Shown here: positions 1 through 14,100 of the stretch, piece by piece | Position numbering within the stretch: position 1 is the first letter of the stretch | Layout: every line of letters begins with the position of its first letter | Assembly: GCF_041260155.1 (NCBI RefSeq) | Contig: NC_091947.1 | Coordinates: 32,373,528-32,437,527, forward strand | Source of the DNA: Ptychodera flava | Taxonomy: Eukaryota > Hemichordata > Enteropneusta > Ptychoderidae | DNA: 64,000 nucleotides | Direction of reading: 5' to 3' | Program-made: the position numbers and the translations under genes | Notes under the pieces: model-generated | The model's database searches: none | Seen by the model: the letters and a program-made list of their open reading frames with translations, nothing else | What the model was told of the DNA's origin: nothing

Positions 1-770
1 GTACACATTGTTGGAGCTAGAGGGTTCAAAGTACTATTTGGTCATTCAAAAATGTAGATGCAGGGACTTGCAGTACGCCTTGAAGGCACTGAGCATGGAT
101 GTATCTTTTGTGTTAAGTATTGATTTCAAATCAGTGCCAAGTAAGGAGCCATTTTGAAATAGGTTGACATTGTTAATCGTATTGCGGTTGATTACGATAG
201 TTCTGACATATTTATCAGTTGATGGGCAAATTTATGCTTCTTTCGAGAAAGTCATCGTATCCTGTTTATGCTTGAATTGTATTTATGTTTGTTTTCAGTA
301 TGTATTTCGACTTAATCTGATTAAACTCCGATATAGAAATGTGTCAGTCTTTTCCAGCACCTCTCTATACCTGTCTCTCCAGAGGTGCAGGACAGCGGAA
401 GTAAAACCTCAGAACCATTGCGCAAAAAACAATACATCGCTACGTCTGATTTTAATTACTTTGTTTCTCGTCTATTCGTTTCGTTGAATTACCATTTTAG
501 AATAAATATAAAACGTATTAGACTATCAAATATTTACACTTTGTTTCTTCGTGGTATTTCTTTCTTGACCAAGCAACTTATCAAGCAATGTGTAAGTCCT
601 ACAGGACATTTTCCAACTCGGTGCTGAAGTATACGATGTCGACAGAAAGTGTCGACTGTTGAGATTTGCTTTCACCAGGGCAACAAACGCGTCCTCGTGG
701 CTAATCCATACACATAATCACTTACTTCGAACGGTACAATGGAGGTCACCATTAGGCATTATTGCTGGTA

Positions 771-834
771 CACTAGGCAGACACATGCCATATCCAATGG
801 TTCACTAGGCAGACGTATGTCATATCCATTGGTT
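771..834. repeat. 32-base unit repeated twice
   Basis: Units 771-802 and 803-834 share CACTAGGCAGAC and ATATCCA-TGGTT with a few substitutions. The rest of 1-850 shows no coding or repeat feature I can name. Confidence 0.7.
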
Positions 835-1829
835 CACAGTGGCAAAATCGAACTTCAGATGAATAGAATAAAATACAGGTATATTAATTGTATTAAAATA
901 CGCCGCTAATGATTGAAATGAAGCTGACGAAATTACTTGACAAGAATTCAGCATTTAAAAGCCGTTGAGTTTAAAAATACACGCTGGGAAGATGATGGCC
1001 CTTCAAATTCACTAATAATAGCACTGAATGAAAATTGATCGAGAAATACCGGTGGTATTGTGTTCGAATTGACGAGTCCTAGAAACAAAGCGACCTGCAG
1101 CATTCTGACGTGATTGAAGGAGTCCAAACTGAATCTTCCAATACATGCATAAGAGTGGTACAATAATCCGGCCGAGACGTCATACATGTAAATGGGTGAA
1201 ACAGTTTTCCAGTATTTGGTTTGTCCAACAAGTGACGGATCTTTTCAATTCTACCTAGCGCGTGAGAACCATTCCAGGATTGCAGATGTGACTGGTGTGG
1301 TCGGACATCGAGCTATCTTGATTCAGTACCATACGGAGATTACGAACTGACGAACGAGGCATTATCAAACTCGCAAGTTATGTATATGGTATTTATTTGT
1401 TTATAATCATCTATTTACTTATGGGCACCGAGGGGATGTGTGACAAAGAACGTATGGTCAATGCGCCTGTGGCATAAACAATTCACATGATTCCAAAATT
1501 CGAGTCTAAACTTTCCCGTCACGAGTTTTAAAACGTTAAAATTTTGACAGCTGAGGATTTAATTCTAATCGTTTATATGCGACCAACAGTATAAGATTTA
1601 TTGTTGTGTATGACCATGATTACGTCAAATATTAATTAGTTTGCTCATGAACTGGCTTAAATTGGTGTAAAATGAAGGTATTATTGAGAAACTTCCTCAT
1701 TGATCTTTGAGAAACTAGCCTTGTTTCGATACTTCGAATCAAATCTTAAACAAAGATTTTCGGCGAACATTAGTTACATGTAATTGGAGATCATGCAAAC
1801 TTTTGACAATTTGTTTTCTGAGTCAAGAC

Positions 1830-2190
1830 CTTCAGAATACAGGTCTATGGAAGAACTGTTACAGTACTATTTCCCATTCAGGGCGATATACCTGTATGAT
1901 TTGCACTGAGTAAAAAGTTGGAGGCCCCCTCGCGATACTCTTGAATTTTCAAGCTACCCAAACACCCGGCCAGTATCAGTGTCTTTCGTGCCCCCTTAAT
2001 TTTCGCTCCTCCCGCCGTTTAATGATGCTTGTTCCCCAACAACAAACCGATCATTATTTGAACACATTCTTAAGGGCTCATGCCTAAAAATCTACGAACC
2101 AAATTCAAAATTTATCAGACAGGAGACTGTGGAGCCTTGAAAAACACCTTCGAACAAAAAGGAGAAACATTGCACATCTCAGAACGATCA
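1830..2190. repeat. upstream-flank block repeated near 57 kb
   Basis: Shares a long interrupted match with 57020-57390, including GGAAGAACTGTTACAGTACT and TGATTTGCACTGAGTAAAAA. The small open frame at 2080-2262 falls in this block. It is not preserved in the other copy, so I do not call it a gene. A related short block at 2690-2760 matches 56840-56910. Confidence 0.65.
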
Positions 2191-3767
2191 TCAACGAAGG
2201 GTTTGCAGAAAGGGGTGTGTAAGAATTTAATGCATGGTGGAAACTTTGCCCTGAGAGTCTAATATTACCTTTCCAATGATCAATGTATTATCAAACTGTA
2301 TTGCATGTATGTTTGTCATGTTCTGCATGTGCACACAATATAGAATATGACGATTACAAATGCACATGAATGCAAATTTTGAAATTTTGCCCAAAGTGTC
2401 ATTTCGCGATACGTGAGAGTCTAGGGGTAAAATACGAACAAGTTTTTCCCAAACAAAACAAAACAAGCTAAATCTGTGCATTTATATATGTTTGACGGTT
2501 GACGTAAATGTACTACTGTAACACTAGAATATTGCGATCAACAGTGCTTGTATACAACTAATACGATTTTGGAATTAAAACCATTTCTGTGTGCTTGGAG
2601 TCTACATGGCAAACTATCACTGAGAAAAAATGAGTACCAAACTAGATATATCTGCAAGAATAACAGTTCAACCGAATATCTCTTTCCATTGTCCATTGTC
2701 TGCTTTTTAGTACCTCATGATAATCCGCTGTTAGTGTCGTTTCTCATTCTCACATTTCCAGCCACTGGGAGTGTGGGATCGAGGTGTGGGAAAGTCGATC
2801 CCGCACCCTCAGTCCCGCACTCTACAGTAATATTACACGAGCTCAGATTGGGTGATAAAAACCTTTCGTTCCACCGCGCAAAGAATTACCCAGAATTACC
2901 CAGTGAGATGAGTAACACACGGGCTGGAACTACAAAGTAAGTTTCTAGGACAGTTGCCACCCAGTCAAATACCCTATGGACAATCAGCATCAGACATTAA
3001 ACCCCCCCCCCCGGGCTAATTACTACTAACCAATTACCACCGATACATTTACCACCCGGATACTTACCCCGAACCATTATTTATAAGGACAATATTGCTT
3101 TGTCAAAAATGATGTCAAATGGGAAATGATGAAACAAGAAGGTTCCCGAACAATCGCGAAGACTGCATGTGCATCTTTTCTATAGTACTGTTTCCTGCTA
3201 GGTGCCACATCACTTACTATGACCCGTAAGAGTTATTATAACACACCACATGCTCGTTCTGTGTCGCGATTCGCCAGAATACGTCACGTGACGAGAAAAT
3301 AGATACGTCTAGTCCCCACCAGATCGACAAAAGTGACGTCAGAGGGTATTTTTTTAAAAGCTATTTCCCTAGGGAAATAGTTGTGACCAAATTTGGAAAA
3401 GTGCCCGGTCACGTTACCGTAGTGTCGTCTGCAGCTTTGCAACAATGGCGGGTGACTAGAAGGTGATGTGCGTCTGGGCCCGGATAGGTGACGACACATT
3501 CTCTGAAACAGATTTTCCAACATTTTCCAACATTCCAACAGCATAGGAAATTGAACAGCTCATCGACGGAAAAGATTAAAGTGCAACTAAGGATGTCGCT
3601 AGGTATGCTTAGCATATTTTTTGAAAGATAGTGGTACCACGTACAACTGAAACCGCTGTGGAAACATCGCCCAGTAAACTTGTCACAATGGATTGCTGCG
3701 GTGCAAAATATCAAAACACATTAAAACTATTTAACAATTAATACAACATGAGCATGTGGTGTTGTTA

Positions 3768-3961
3768 AAACACCTATAGCCTGGTCTTTATTCGGGCTAT
3801 AGCGCTCGTCTATTACCCCTCGTGGCCGTGTGTTACCAGAAACACATCACTATACCCCTCGGCCTACGGCCTCGGGGAATAGCGATGTGTTTCTGGTAAC
3901 ACACGGCCCTTCGGGGTAATAGACGGGCGCTATAGCCCTCATGACCAGGCAATAGGTGTTT
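3768..3961. mobile_element. palindromic MITE, 194 bases
   Basis: The two halves are reverse complements almost throughout. The ends are AAACACCTATAGCCTGGTC and GACCAGGCAATAGGTGTTT; the centre is near CCTCGGCCTACGGCCTCGG. CpG-rich arms in AT-rich surroundings and no open frame fit a non-autonomous foldback DNA element. The target-site duplication is unclear. Confidence 0.75.
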
Positions 3962-4450
3962 ACTATACGTTCTTAACTTTACCCTATACCTATCAGGAAA
4001 TCTATCACAGGACCTCTACTCTAACCACTACTCCACGCGGAGTTGTCTGCGGCTGTCAGTTGAAACGTCAATCTAGATTTGAACTTGACACTGTTCGTCT
4101 AACCATGCATTATATAATCAATGAATACTATAAATGACATTAAAATAACAACGATATGGTGTTAACGCACTAAAAATAATAAAACAATGCCTCTATACGA
4201 ATCATTTTATTGGCTTATCCTAAACCTAACCTTAAACCCAACACTAGGCAACTTATGATATTTGTGTCTTTTCCATTTTGTCTTTTTCTGGTCAAAACAG
4301 GGTTGCATCTAAAGTTACATCTTCATTTTCATGTTTTACGGGTGGAATGTGTGTAAGATGTTTCATAAAATATTTACTAATTCCTTCATCATAAACATAA
4401 TAAATACACTCCATAAGGATGTTTGAATCATAGACAGTGTCTATGCTATG

Positions 4451-4452
<2 letters not shown>

Positions 4453-4537
<85 letters not shown>

Positions 4538-4552
4538 TGCATCATATGTATA

Positions 4553-4594
<42 letters not shown>

Positions 4595-4618
4595 TATATA
4601 TATACACATCATTGCATC

Positions 4619-4649
<31 letters not shown>

Positions 4650-4728
4650 TGTATGTATGTATGTATGTATGTATGTATGTATGTATGTATGTATGTATGT
4701 ATGTATGTATGTATGTATGTATGTATGA
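4453..4728. repeat. (TA)n and (ATGT)n microsatellites
   Basis: (TA)n at about 4453-4531 and 4558-4605, separated by a repeated ACATCATTGCATCATATGTA unit, then (ATGT)n at 4620-4728. Open frames here (poly-YI, poly-MYVC) are repeat artefacts. Confidence 0.95.
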
Positions 4729-4939
4729 GTGTGCACGTGCGTGTGATTGTGTTATTAGGGCAAGTGAGGTCATGCAAAATTTTGTGCAAGGTGTGTGTTA
4801 GTATTGAAAATTCGAACGTGAGGAAGGGGACAACCCTAAATTTCGAAATGTCCGAGGCTATTCCATAAACAATGGCGGCTCCCTATTCAATAATTCATTC
4901 ACTAATGCGCCTGTTTACCTCTTCTTTGTTGGTTTATAG

Positions 4940-5101
4940 GGCGATAAAGTGGAACTTGGTGAGTTCTTAGATCACTCCCAATCAGAACAAAACCCTGTTA
5001 AAGTTGACGATTTGGCTATTCTCGCTGAATTTGAGGAAGTACACGTTGAAATAGAAGATGATGAGGGGGATTTCAATCTTCCTGGTAACCAATTCACTAA
5101 G
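4940..5101 (+). CDS. SLC28: CNT copy A exon 1 (acidic N-terminal domain)
   Basis: Begins after TTTATAG and ends ACT AAG before GTTTGT; 54 codons, phase 0 at both ends. It encodes an acidic, helix-free cytosolic tail that includes EEVHVEIEDDEGDFNLPG. The upstream frame meets a stop inside the acceptor (TAG at 4937), so the reading frame cannot extend 5' and the initiator must lie in an earlier exon. The matching exon 1B is at 32710-32871. Confidence 0.85.
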
Positions 5102-8100
5102 GTTTGTCAAATATCATGTACCGTCTACCGTGTTTGGTTCCAGAATCCAATGATTTTTGCATGCTTCAGGCGTTCATTGTCATTGATTCTTGATATGATG
5201 TCTGTGAATTTATAGCGACTAAACTTGAGTCGAAAATAAACTGAAAAAGTATTCTGTTTTGTTATCTGTGAAAAATTTCATGAAATTTTGTGCAGTATTT
5301 CTTGATATATGTCGACACTGTCATAATTGTCTCCATAGGGAAACCATTATATGTAAAAACAATGATACTGCATAACTTCATTAATATGCAAGCCACACTA
5401 ACCAAAATCTAATCAGTTCTTGCAAGTAGCATATGATACCTGTCTACCAAATCTGACTTGAATCTGTTCACTTTTTGAGTTATCGTGTAAAGAGACTGAC
5501 ACACAGACATGGACAGATAGACATCGCTATGACATTAGGTCACGTGTGTAAACACGTGAGCTAATAAGAAAAAGTTAACAGTTTGGGTTATGACCTTGTG
5601 AAACTGCAATGAATGAAAAAGGCATAGTTCTTCACGTTTTTGGAGACAAGTAGACAAGCTCTCCATGTTTAGCTGCATGACGAGCTATTTTAACCGAAAA
5701 AGAAAGGTAACATTAGAAGTTGTCCAATGTGAAAATTTTACTTCGCCATGCTTATCAGTTCCCTCTAATTTTTGAAACGCTTTGAACTTCTGATTGGATT
5801 TGTTCGTCTGTATTGTCAATCACTCACTTCGCAGACCATTGACAAAGTGGAGCGAGACATAATGCAGGCATGCCGCGAACACAAAACTGGTATTTGGTAT
5901 GGCATTGGTATCTTCTTTTTGGTACTTTATGCCGGATACTTCTGCTTGGCTCTGTCTCTCGATCTGTGGCGAGCCCAAGGCCTGTGGATCATCACCATTT
6001 GTTTCTTAGCCCTAGCCATTTACAAGTTCATACAACATAGTTTGGGTGAGGTTATCTATCTCCATGTCTGTGCTCCACCAATAGACCATGTCAGGAAACA
6101 CTGGCGTATATGGCAATGGTAAGCCTGTGCTAAACTGCGTTACTATAACTATAAACAAATCTTACAATTACCGGTGATGACAGATGTCACAATACAAGCT
6201 GGTGGTTTTAAATTATGAATCTTTTGTTATTTCCATTTATATAGGGCACTTTTAGTCGTAGCACTTTATTCAGCTGAGTAACATAAGTTACACGGTAAAA
6301 CTTCTATGTCTCACACTAGTCTAATAATAGGCGTCGGTCACGGTCAGTGTCGTCTCGAGCGTCGCAACAGGTTCCGAACAGCTTCTACTTTAACACACTA
6401 AAATGCAGAGTTTATATTGGGTGAATATCTGGCTTTGTCATGACTTTGGTATGCGTCTATCATTATCTAAAGAATTAACTAAAGACAGTCGGCATACGTG
6501 CAAAGGACAGGAAGGTCGCTCCCATCAGTACATCTGTCAACATAACGCAGGAGGTCCAGCTTAAGTGTCCGGTCGCTGTTAATGACTTAAGCTGTTGTTA
6601 AAACAATACGTTCACTAAAGACGGATGAACGGTTACATCAAAGGTCACGAAAATAAACAAGGGAATCGTTCTCATGATGCACCACGTGCAGAGAGGTTAA
6701 TATAGGTCACTGTCGGTCCTTCATTATCTATCATACAAACTAATTCAAGTCATAAAATATCATACAATATTAACTATCGAGTGGCTACGTCACAATAGTA
6801 TGTAAGTCATTCAATTGCTTGAAAATTCAGGGTTTAAATATCAGTGATACATTTTATCTTTACTGGCGAAGACTAAAACTTGATGAGTCATCAAAAGTAT
6901 CAGAAAATGTTCATTACGTATTATATTAAGTCGTCTGAAATATTATTGATACATTCGTCAAATTTTCAGGTTAGTGCCATTGATATTGATTGTGCTCCTC
7001 GTACTCTTCGCCTGGTGGATGGATGTCTTCGAAATCTTTCGTGCAAGACCTCATCATCTGATCTCTGGTTTTGGTCTTCTCGTTTTTATTCTGTTCAGTT
7101 GGCTGTGTTCCAAGCGACGAGGCAGAGTAAGTGTTGACGCTTCATTCACGAACACCTCTGGAGGGGGAATCAGGGGGACTTGAAAAAATTTACAACATGC
7201 CAGAGGGGATCTGAAAAACTGACATTGCAAAGGGGGCTTGAAAATCTACTGAATGTCAAATTCCTTTCCAAATACCTTCTGGCACTTTCATTCCATTTTA
7301 TTCCATTCATTCCATTTTCGGGCCGCCCTTCGGGCGCAAGTTTCAGGTTAAGGACGATGCATAATTTATTGATGATCCAAGCAGTCGATGTTGGTTGTCA
7401 TGATTGCACTTTTATTTTTCACAATTGTCCTCTATAATGACTTAAAGTTTCAACTCAACCTTTTAATAACAATTTGGAAGATAACTTATAACGTCGTGTC
7501 ACCATATGTACGTTTTTATTTTTTCGGGACTTCAACAGCATACAAACTATTTAGAATAGTGCATAGTGTGATCAATAATAACTGGAATCTTCAGGTCAAA
7601 CAACCTTTAAATAACAATTCGGGAGATGACAACCATTGTGTCCAAATCCTCATGAAATTTGCTCCAGCTGGAAAAATGCATGACCCTTTAAAAGTGTTTG
7701 CAAGAAAAAGAGTGACCCTCGCCACTTTTCATGCGCAAAACAAACTTACCCTCTCCCTGCGTGCCACAGTCCATATTAATAATATCTTAATTGACATATA
7801 ATTTATCGTTTGACCTGTTGGCTTTCATAGAATACTTTTAACCTCTACAAATAATCACTTGGTTGAAATTCCAATATCACATTTATTATTCACATCTGCT
7901 CTTTCAAATACCCTACTCTCATCATGTACATTTATATCAATCGTCAAACATTTATAAAAGCAAAGGCAAATATTGCCAGGAGTCAGAAAACATTTTGTCG
8001 CACAAATTCCTTGCTTTGAAAGATGATCGATTCCAGTTGTACAAACAACAATTGATATGATTTTATCTTCAAATTTGACTTCTTTTCCAACCCATGTAGA

Positions 8101-11100
8101 GTTTGCCTCGTATCTAGATCTGGTTCCCCTGATGTGAATGCGAGGAGATAAAATATATTTAAATCGAATCATAATAAAAACGAGTAGTCTATGGATGTTT
8201 TGCGAAGATTAACGGTGTATATCATGACTTATTCGAATGATTACACAATTATTTTGGGGCATTGCTATTGCTACTACGGGATGCAAGATAGATGTTAAAG
8301 GATAACGACAAAAAGGCAAATAAAAATGACACAGACTACTGATAGTCAAACATGCCAAGGCCGTGAAAGGACATCGGTATGGCGACTCCCATAGGTAACA
8401 TGTCTTTTTTTTTGTTCTTAGGTACAATGGTCTGTAGTGTGTTGGGGTGTTGGCTTACAGTTGGCTTTTGGTATCTTTATACTTCGATCCACGGCTGGCT
8501 ACGTGTCTTTCAACTTTCTCGGTGACCAAGTTCAGACCTTCCTGGAGTACACTGATGTCGGTTCAGAGTTTGTTTTCAGTGCCCCACTGGAAGTGCATTT
8601 CTTTCTCTTTAAGGTTTGTGCATGTTCAAAACAATGATGTACTCACCTACGGGATACTTATGTTTAGAACTTGGCAAAGAATAATTGTGACATACCACAT
8701 TCTCAATATATCTTAACATTGACCCTGCAAGCTATGAAATAATCAAACAATGTCAGAGCTAATTTACATAAGGTGTACTAATGTTGTGGCTAAGCTGTCG
8801 CTGAAGACTTTTCTACCCAAGCCAAAATTGCTTTCGTAGATACAAAGGAGACGTTCCTGACCAGAAAATAAGTGACCAATGACTTTTGAATCGTCAAGTT
8901 TCTTTTGTTTTTAGGTTCTACCGGTAATAATATTCTGCAGCTACATCATAGGCCTTCTGGATTACGTTGGTATTATGGGATGGATAATAAAAGTTTGCGC
9001 CTGGGTGATGCAGTACACTATGGGAGTCTCGGGAGTAGAGGCCCTTTGCGCCGCTGCAAACATTTTTGTTGGTCCGGTAAGTGTAAATTAGTTTCATTGC
9101 CTCTGATGTGCATGAAAGCAAAATGGCGTGCACGGTGCCGAGCGAAATAACTGAAGGGTAAAAGACAAACTGTGGAAAGTAATGCGTTACATACGGTGCA
9201 CGAAAACGAAATTCTCCATACCGCTAAAATTTCTCTGCCAGGAAAAAACAATTGTCCGTTTTGTCAAAAATATTTCCATTCTGACAAAAACTACTCTGAA
9301 GGCAGCCAAGTCTCCGCTCTGACAAACATTTCTCCTCTCTGACAAACATTTCTCCTTTCTGACAAAGGTATCTCTGCTAAAAGACAATCTCTATTCTGAA
9401 CAAGCATTTCTCTGTCCTTACAAAAATTTCTCTGCTATGAGACTAATTTCCGTTCTGACAAAAAAAATCTCCGTTTTGACAAAACTATCTCTGCTAGGAG
9501 ACAATTGTGTCCGTTCTGGAAAAAAATTCTTACAAAATTTCTCCGTTCGAACAAAATTTCTCTGCCAGGAGACAATTCTCCGTTACAACAAAACTTTCTC
9601 TGCTAAGAGACAATTCTCCTTGCTAACAAATAATTCTTTCTTCTGACAGAAATTTCTCTGCTTGGAGACAGTTCTCCGTTCTGACAAAACATTATCCGTT
9701 CTGACAAGGAGACAATTCTTCCGTACTTACAAATATTTCTTTGATAGGAGATAATAATGTTCTGCGAGAAAGTTCATTGAATCTTGTTCATTATTTCCAA
9801 ATACATGTCGACATTGTCATCACTGTCTCCATAGGAAACCATTATATGGAAAAATAATGCAAGCCACATTAATCAAAATTTAATTAGCTCTTGCCATAAG
9901 CATATGGTACCTCTCTACAAAATCCGATTTGAATCCATTAAGACGTTCTTGAGTTATTATGTAAACAGACAGAGAGATAGACAGATAGACATCCCCACGA
10001 CATAAGCTCACATGTGTGAACACATGAGCTAAAAATAATCCAACTCGAGCATTTACGTTCTAACTACAGCCTAAATGAAAATGACCTTCTTAACAAATAG
10101 TGAAGTGGTAGTAGTTATCACAATTTCTGAAACGTGGACTCAGAGGAGAGGAGTGCCGAACAGTTGTCTGGTCTTGCATGGTCTTCATGTCATTAAGTGA
10201 TTTCCTCCAACATCGATTCCTCCCTCCCCCCCATCCCCTTTTTCCTTATTCCCACTCACTGTTTATACCCGTACCTTTGCGCCAGTCAAGTTACGAATAT
10301 TTAATTGGGCTGCGGCGTCAGCGTCTTTTATCACCAGCACGGGGAATCTTATGTGTGTGTAAGCTAGAATATGCCTTGAATTTTGATATACTCACAGCCC
10401 CTAACTAACGTCAGATTGATATCATAATAATAAGGGTGATCCTCAACTGACGGAGTGGTCGCACTGCATGAAAGAAGTAAGTGCTCGAATAAAATGATCA
10501 ATGAAGTATACATGTTGAGGCAACAAAACTAACTTTACGTCAAGTACAGTACTAGTCAAGGATACAGCGATGGTGATGTCTTGAATTAATCTGTGTGATC
10601 GCGAATGGATCGCATCACTGGACTGGTGCTCGTCTTTTAAGTGTTGCCTGTACTTAATTTACATTAAAAATGATAATAAATAAAAATCTTCTTCTCTTAA
10701 GTTGATTTGAGAGGACAGATATCACACATTAGTGGTGATGTTTTTTGTTAGTGGTAATCGCATTTGTGTGCAAGATAAAACATGGCTTAAATTTTGATAT
10801 ACCAACAGCCCCTATCCAACGTCAGATTGATATCATAACAATTTCAAAAACATTGTAAACCCCGCATCACCAAAGTCAAAAACAGGGCTACCCTCCCCCC
10901 ACATCCACGTACCTTTCGCCCCAGGCTGAAGAAACTCACCAATCTCTAATTTTAACGAACATGTGAAGTAGTGAATACATTTTGTCGCTATACAGGGCCG
11001 TAAACCGAAAAATGCCGTGAGTAAATACAAAACCCCATTAGCCTACGTTTCTCAAAGCCTTTAAACTATTCATGATAGTGATATATAACTACAGGGACTC

Positions 11101-14100
11101 TACAGCAATCTACTTTTGCTAAACTTGTCTCAATAATAACTTTCAGCGACCATCACTCATTGAACAACACCAAGATGCAATCTTTCACCTTATCGTAATA
11201 CAAACAAGCAAAGTGGTGAGGTTGCTGTGTAGGGCAAAATCATCTTGGAAATCAAAGGAAATCAAAATCACAGAAAGCCGCTATGAAACCAATCAAAGTT
11301 GGCTTCTTGAATAGAAGAAACCATCGCTCTGCTATAGTCAAACTGATTTGCAAGGCTGTCTCCAGCAACTCTTGTTAACATAACATATGAAATCGGCGAA
11401 AGGTTAAAACCAAAAGAAACAAGATGTTGCATTTCTTAAAACAGTCTTTCACAACATGCTTATGTGCGATGTATGATAGTGAGCATGCGTGCGTGAGTGC
11501 TTCACGAACTCTACAACGTGTTGAGCGGTCTCAGTCAGAAAAATGTAACAACTTAGCCGGCTATTGAACCACTCTTTTTTGGGAGTGGAGATTTAGCCGA
11601 GTGGTTCTGTCTGTGGCCTCTCAGCTAGGCGACTGATGCCGTATGTTGTGGGTTCGAATCCGATTGAAAAGTATCCGTATTTTCTACCCTGGGTTGGTAA
11701 CACTGCTGGTGGACAGAATTGTCCCCGAAGTTATCGTTCGCCCAGTTAAAGCGATGAAATTCGTTTCTTCGCTTCGATAAAGTGTGTATGTGCGATGTAT
11801 GATAGTGAGCATGCGTGCGTGAGTGCTTCACGAACTCTACAACGTGTTGAGCGGTCTCAGTCAGAAAAATGTAACAACTTAGCCGGCTATTGAACCACTC
11901 TTTTTTGGGAGTGGAGATTTAGCCGAGTGGTTCTGTCTGTGGCCTCTCAGCTAGGCGACTGATGCCGTATGTTGTGGGTTCGAATCCGATTGAAAACTAG
12001 CCGTATTTAAAACACAAGAAGCAGGCAATGCTATTGACCCGAATTCCATTTCAATGCAAAATAGCGCCCAGACCTCCTGTCGGAGATGGGTCAATTATGA
12101 CACCACGCGCCAGATCACGCACATACGGCAAACAATGACTGACCCTATCACTAACGAATCTGACTTCTCCTCGTAGAGGAAAGATGACTTTTATCACAAA
12201 ACTATAAGTCGGGTAATTGATCTAACATTACTGACAAAGACAAACTAAGCATTGACATATTAGCAGTAAGATCATGATCATTTACACACCGACCAGCCAA
12301 AGGTCAAAAACAAAGAAATTCACAGAATCTCTTCTTGAAATAGCCTTTCTCAACAAACCTCTCTAACATTGAGAAAAAAATTGAGCACTATTCAAACTTA
12401 AAATATGCTCCAATACGAAACAAATAGCGTCCAGTACTCCTGTCGGTGACATGTCAATTATGACACACACAGGATTGCGCACGTATAGTGACTAATGTCA
12501 ATAACGAATCTGAGAGAGAAGATGACCATCACACAAACAAATTGAGGGGATACATAACAACAGAGCGACTAGTGAAGGGACTCCAGTTTGGTCCCGAAAT
12601 CGTTAGGACGAATTAGTCAAAAATAAAACTGTTATTCGGGGAGCCAGGTCACATGACCCGGGTCAATGAACCATTTATTCAACACAAAATAACCACAATG
12701 AGCCACTCATCCACTGTATCGTAGCACAAACAATGCATAATAGATCCTATGTGTGAAGTTACCTTCATTTACTTAATATTATTTTTGTCAAAACATAGAA
12801 TTGCCTACCAGCAGAGAATTTTTTATCAGAACGAAGACATCCTTGGTAAATAAAAATCTTCTTCTCTTAAGTTGATTTGAGAGGACAGATATCACACATT
12901 AGTGGTGATGTTTTTTGTTAGTGGTAATCGCATTTGTGTGCAAGATAAAACATGGCTTGAATTTTGATATACCAACAGCCCCTATCCAACGTCAGATTGA
13001 TATCATAACAATTTCAAAAACATTGTAAACCCCGCATCACCAAAGTCAAAAACAGGCTAACCTCCCCCCACATCCACGTACCTTTCGCCCCAGGCTGAAG
13101 AAACTTACCAATCTCTAACTTTAACGAACATGTGAAGTAGTGAATACATTTTGTCGCTATACAGGGCCGTAAACCGAAAAATGCCGTGAGTAAATACAAA
13201 ACCCCATTAGCCTACGTTTCTCAAAGCCTTTAAACTATTCATGATAGTGATATATAACTACAGGGACTCTACAGCAATCTACTTTTGCTAAACTTGTCTC
13301 AATAATAACTTTCAGCGACCATCACTCATTGAACAACACCAAGATGCAATCTTTCACCTTATCGGTAATACAGACAAGCAAACTGGTGAGGTTGCTGTGT
13401 AGGGCAAGATCATCTTGAAAATCAAAGGAAATCAAAATCACAGAAAGCCGCTATGAAACCAATCAAAGTTGGCTTCTTGAATAGAAGAAACCATCGCTCT
13501 GCTATAGTCAAACTGATTTGCAAGGCTGTCTCCAGCAACTCTTGTTAACATAACATATGAAATCGGCGAAAGGTTAAAAACCAAAAGAAATAAGATGTTG
13601 CATTTCTTAAAACAGTCTTTCACAACATGCTTATGTGCGATGTATGATAGTGAGCATGTGTGCGTGAGTGCTTCACGAACTCTACAACGTGTTGAGCGGT
13701 CTCAGTCAGAAAAATGTAACAACTTAGCCGGCTATTGAACCACTCTTTTTGGGAGTGGAGATTTAGCCGAGTGGTTTCTGTCTGTGGCCTCTCAGCTAGG
13801 CGACTGATGCCGTATGTTGTGGGTTCGAATCGATTGAAAACTATCCGTATTTAAAACACAAGAAGCAGGCAATGCTATTGACCCGAATTCCATTTCAATG
13901 CAAAATAGCGCCCAGACCTCCTGTCGGAGATGGGTCAATTATGACACCACGCGCCAGATCACGCACATACGGCAAACAATGACTTACCCTATCACTAACG
14001 AATCTGACTTCTCCTCGTAGAGGAAAGATGACTTTTATCACAAACCAAAAGTCGGGTAATTGATCTAACATTACTGACAAAGACAAACTAAGCATTGACA

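Larger units (their letters stand above)
10677..12846 (+). repeat. tandem duplication unit 1 in intron 5A
   Basis: Starts TAAATAAAAATCTTCTTCTC and runs to GAAGACATCCTTGG. Almost identical to unit 2 next to it, apart from an extra SINE-containing segment of about 325 bases. Contains no gene. Confidence 0.8.

Noticed and set aside
948..1187. Minus-strand frame as a gene (and its relative at 27891-28085)
   Set aside because: The two peptides look distantly alike and lie in the duplicated flank. They may be a LINE remnant, but no diagnostic motif is present.
2080..2262. 60-codon frame as a small gene
   Set aside because: Lies in a block repeated at 57 kb where the frame is not kept.
2911..2939. 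Start exon of copy A (ATG AGT AAC ... ACAAAG)
   Set aside because: The usable donor (AAA|GTAAGT) leaves phase 2, which does not fit exon 1A (phase 0), and it does not resemble the copy B start exon.
4423..4868. Open frames of repeated YI and MYVC
   Set aside because: They are translations of (TA)n and (ATGT)n microsatellites. The same holds for frames at 24407-24600, 32247-32565, 35068-35403, 50842-51081 and 62112-62439.
7180..7801. Frames in intron 3A
   Set aside because: No splice fit, no recognisable protein, not conserved in intron 3B.
9230..9760. CRISPR-like array
   Set aside because: Spacing is irregular, repeats vary, the arms are inverted copies of each other, and the DNA is animal.
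11583..11672. True tRNA gene
   Set aside because: Box A and B are good, but no acceptor stem closes, and the unit recurs with a SINE body in several places.
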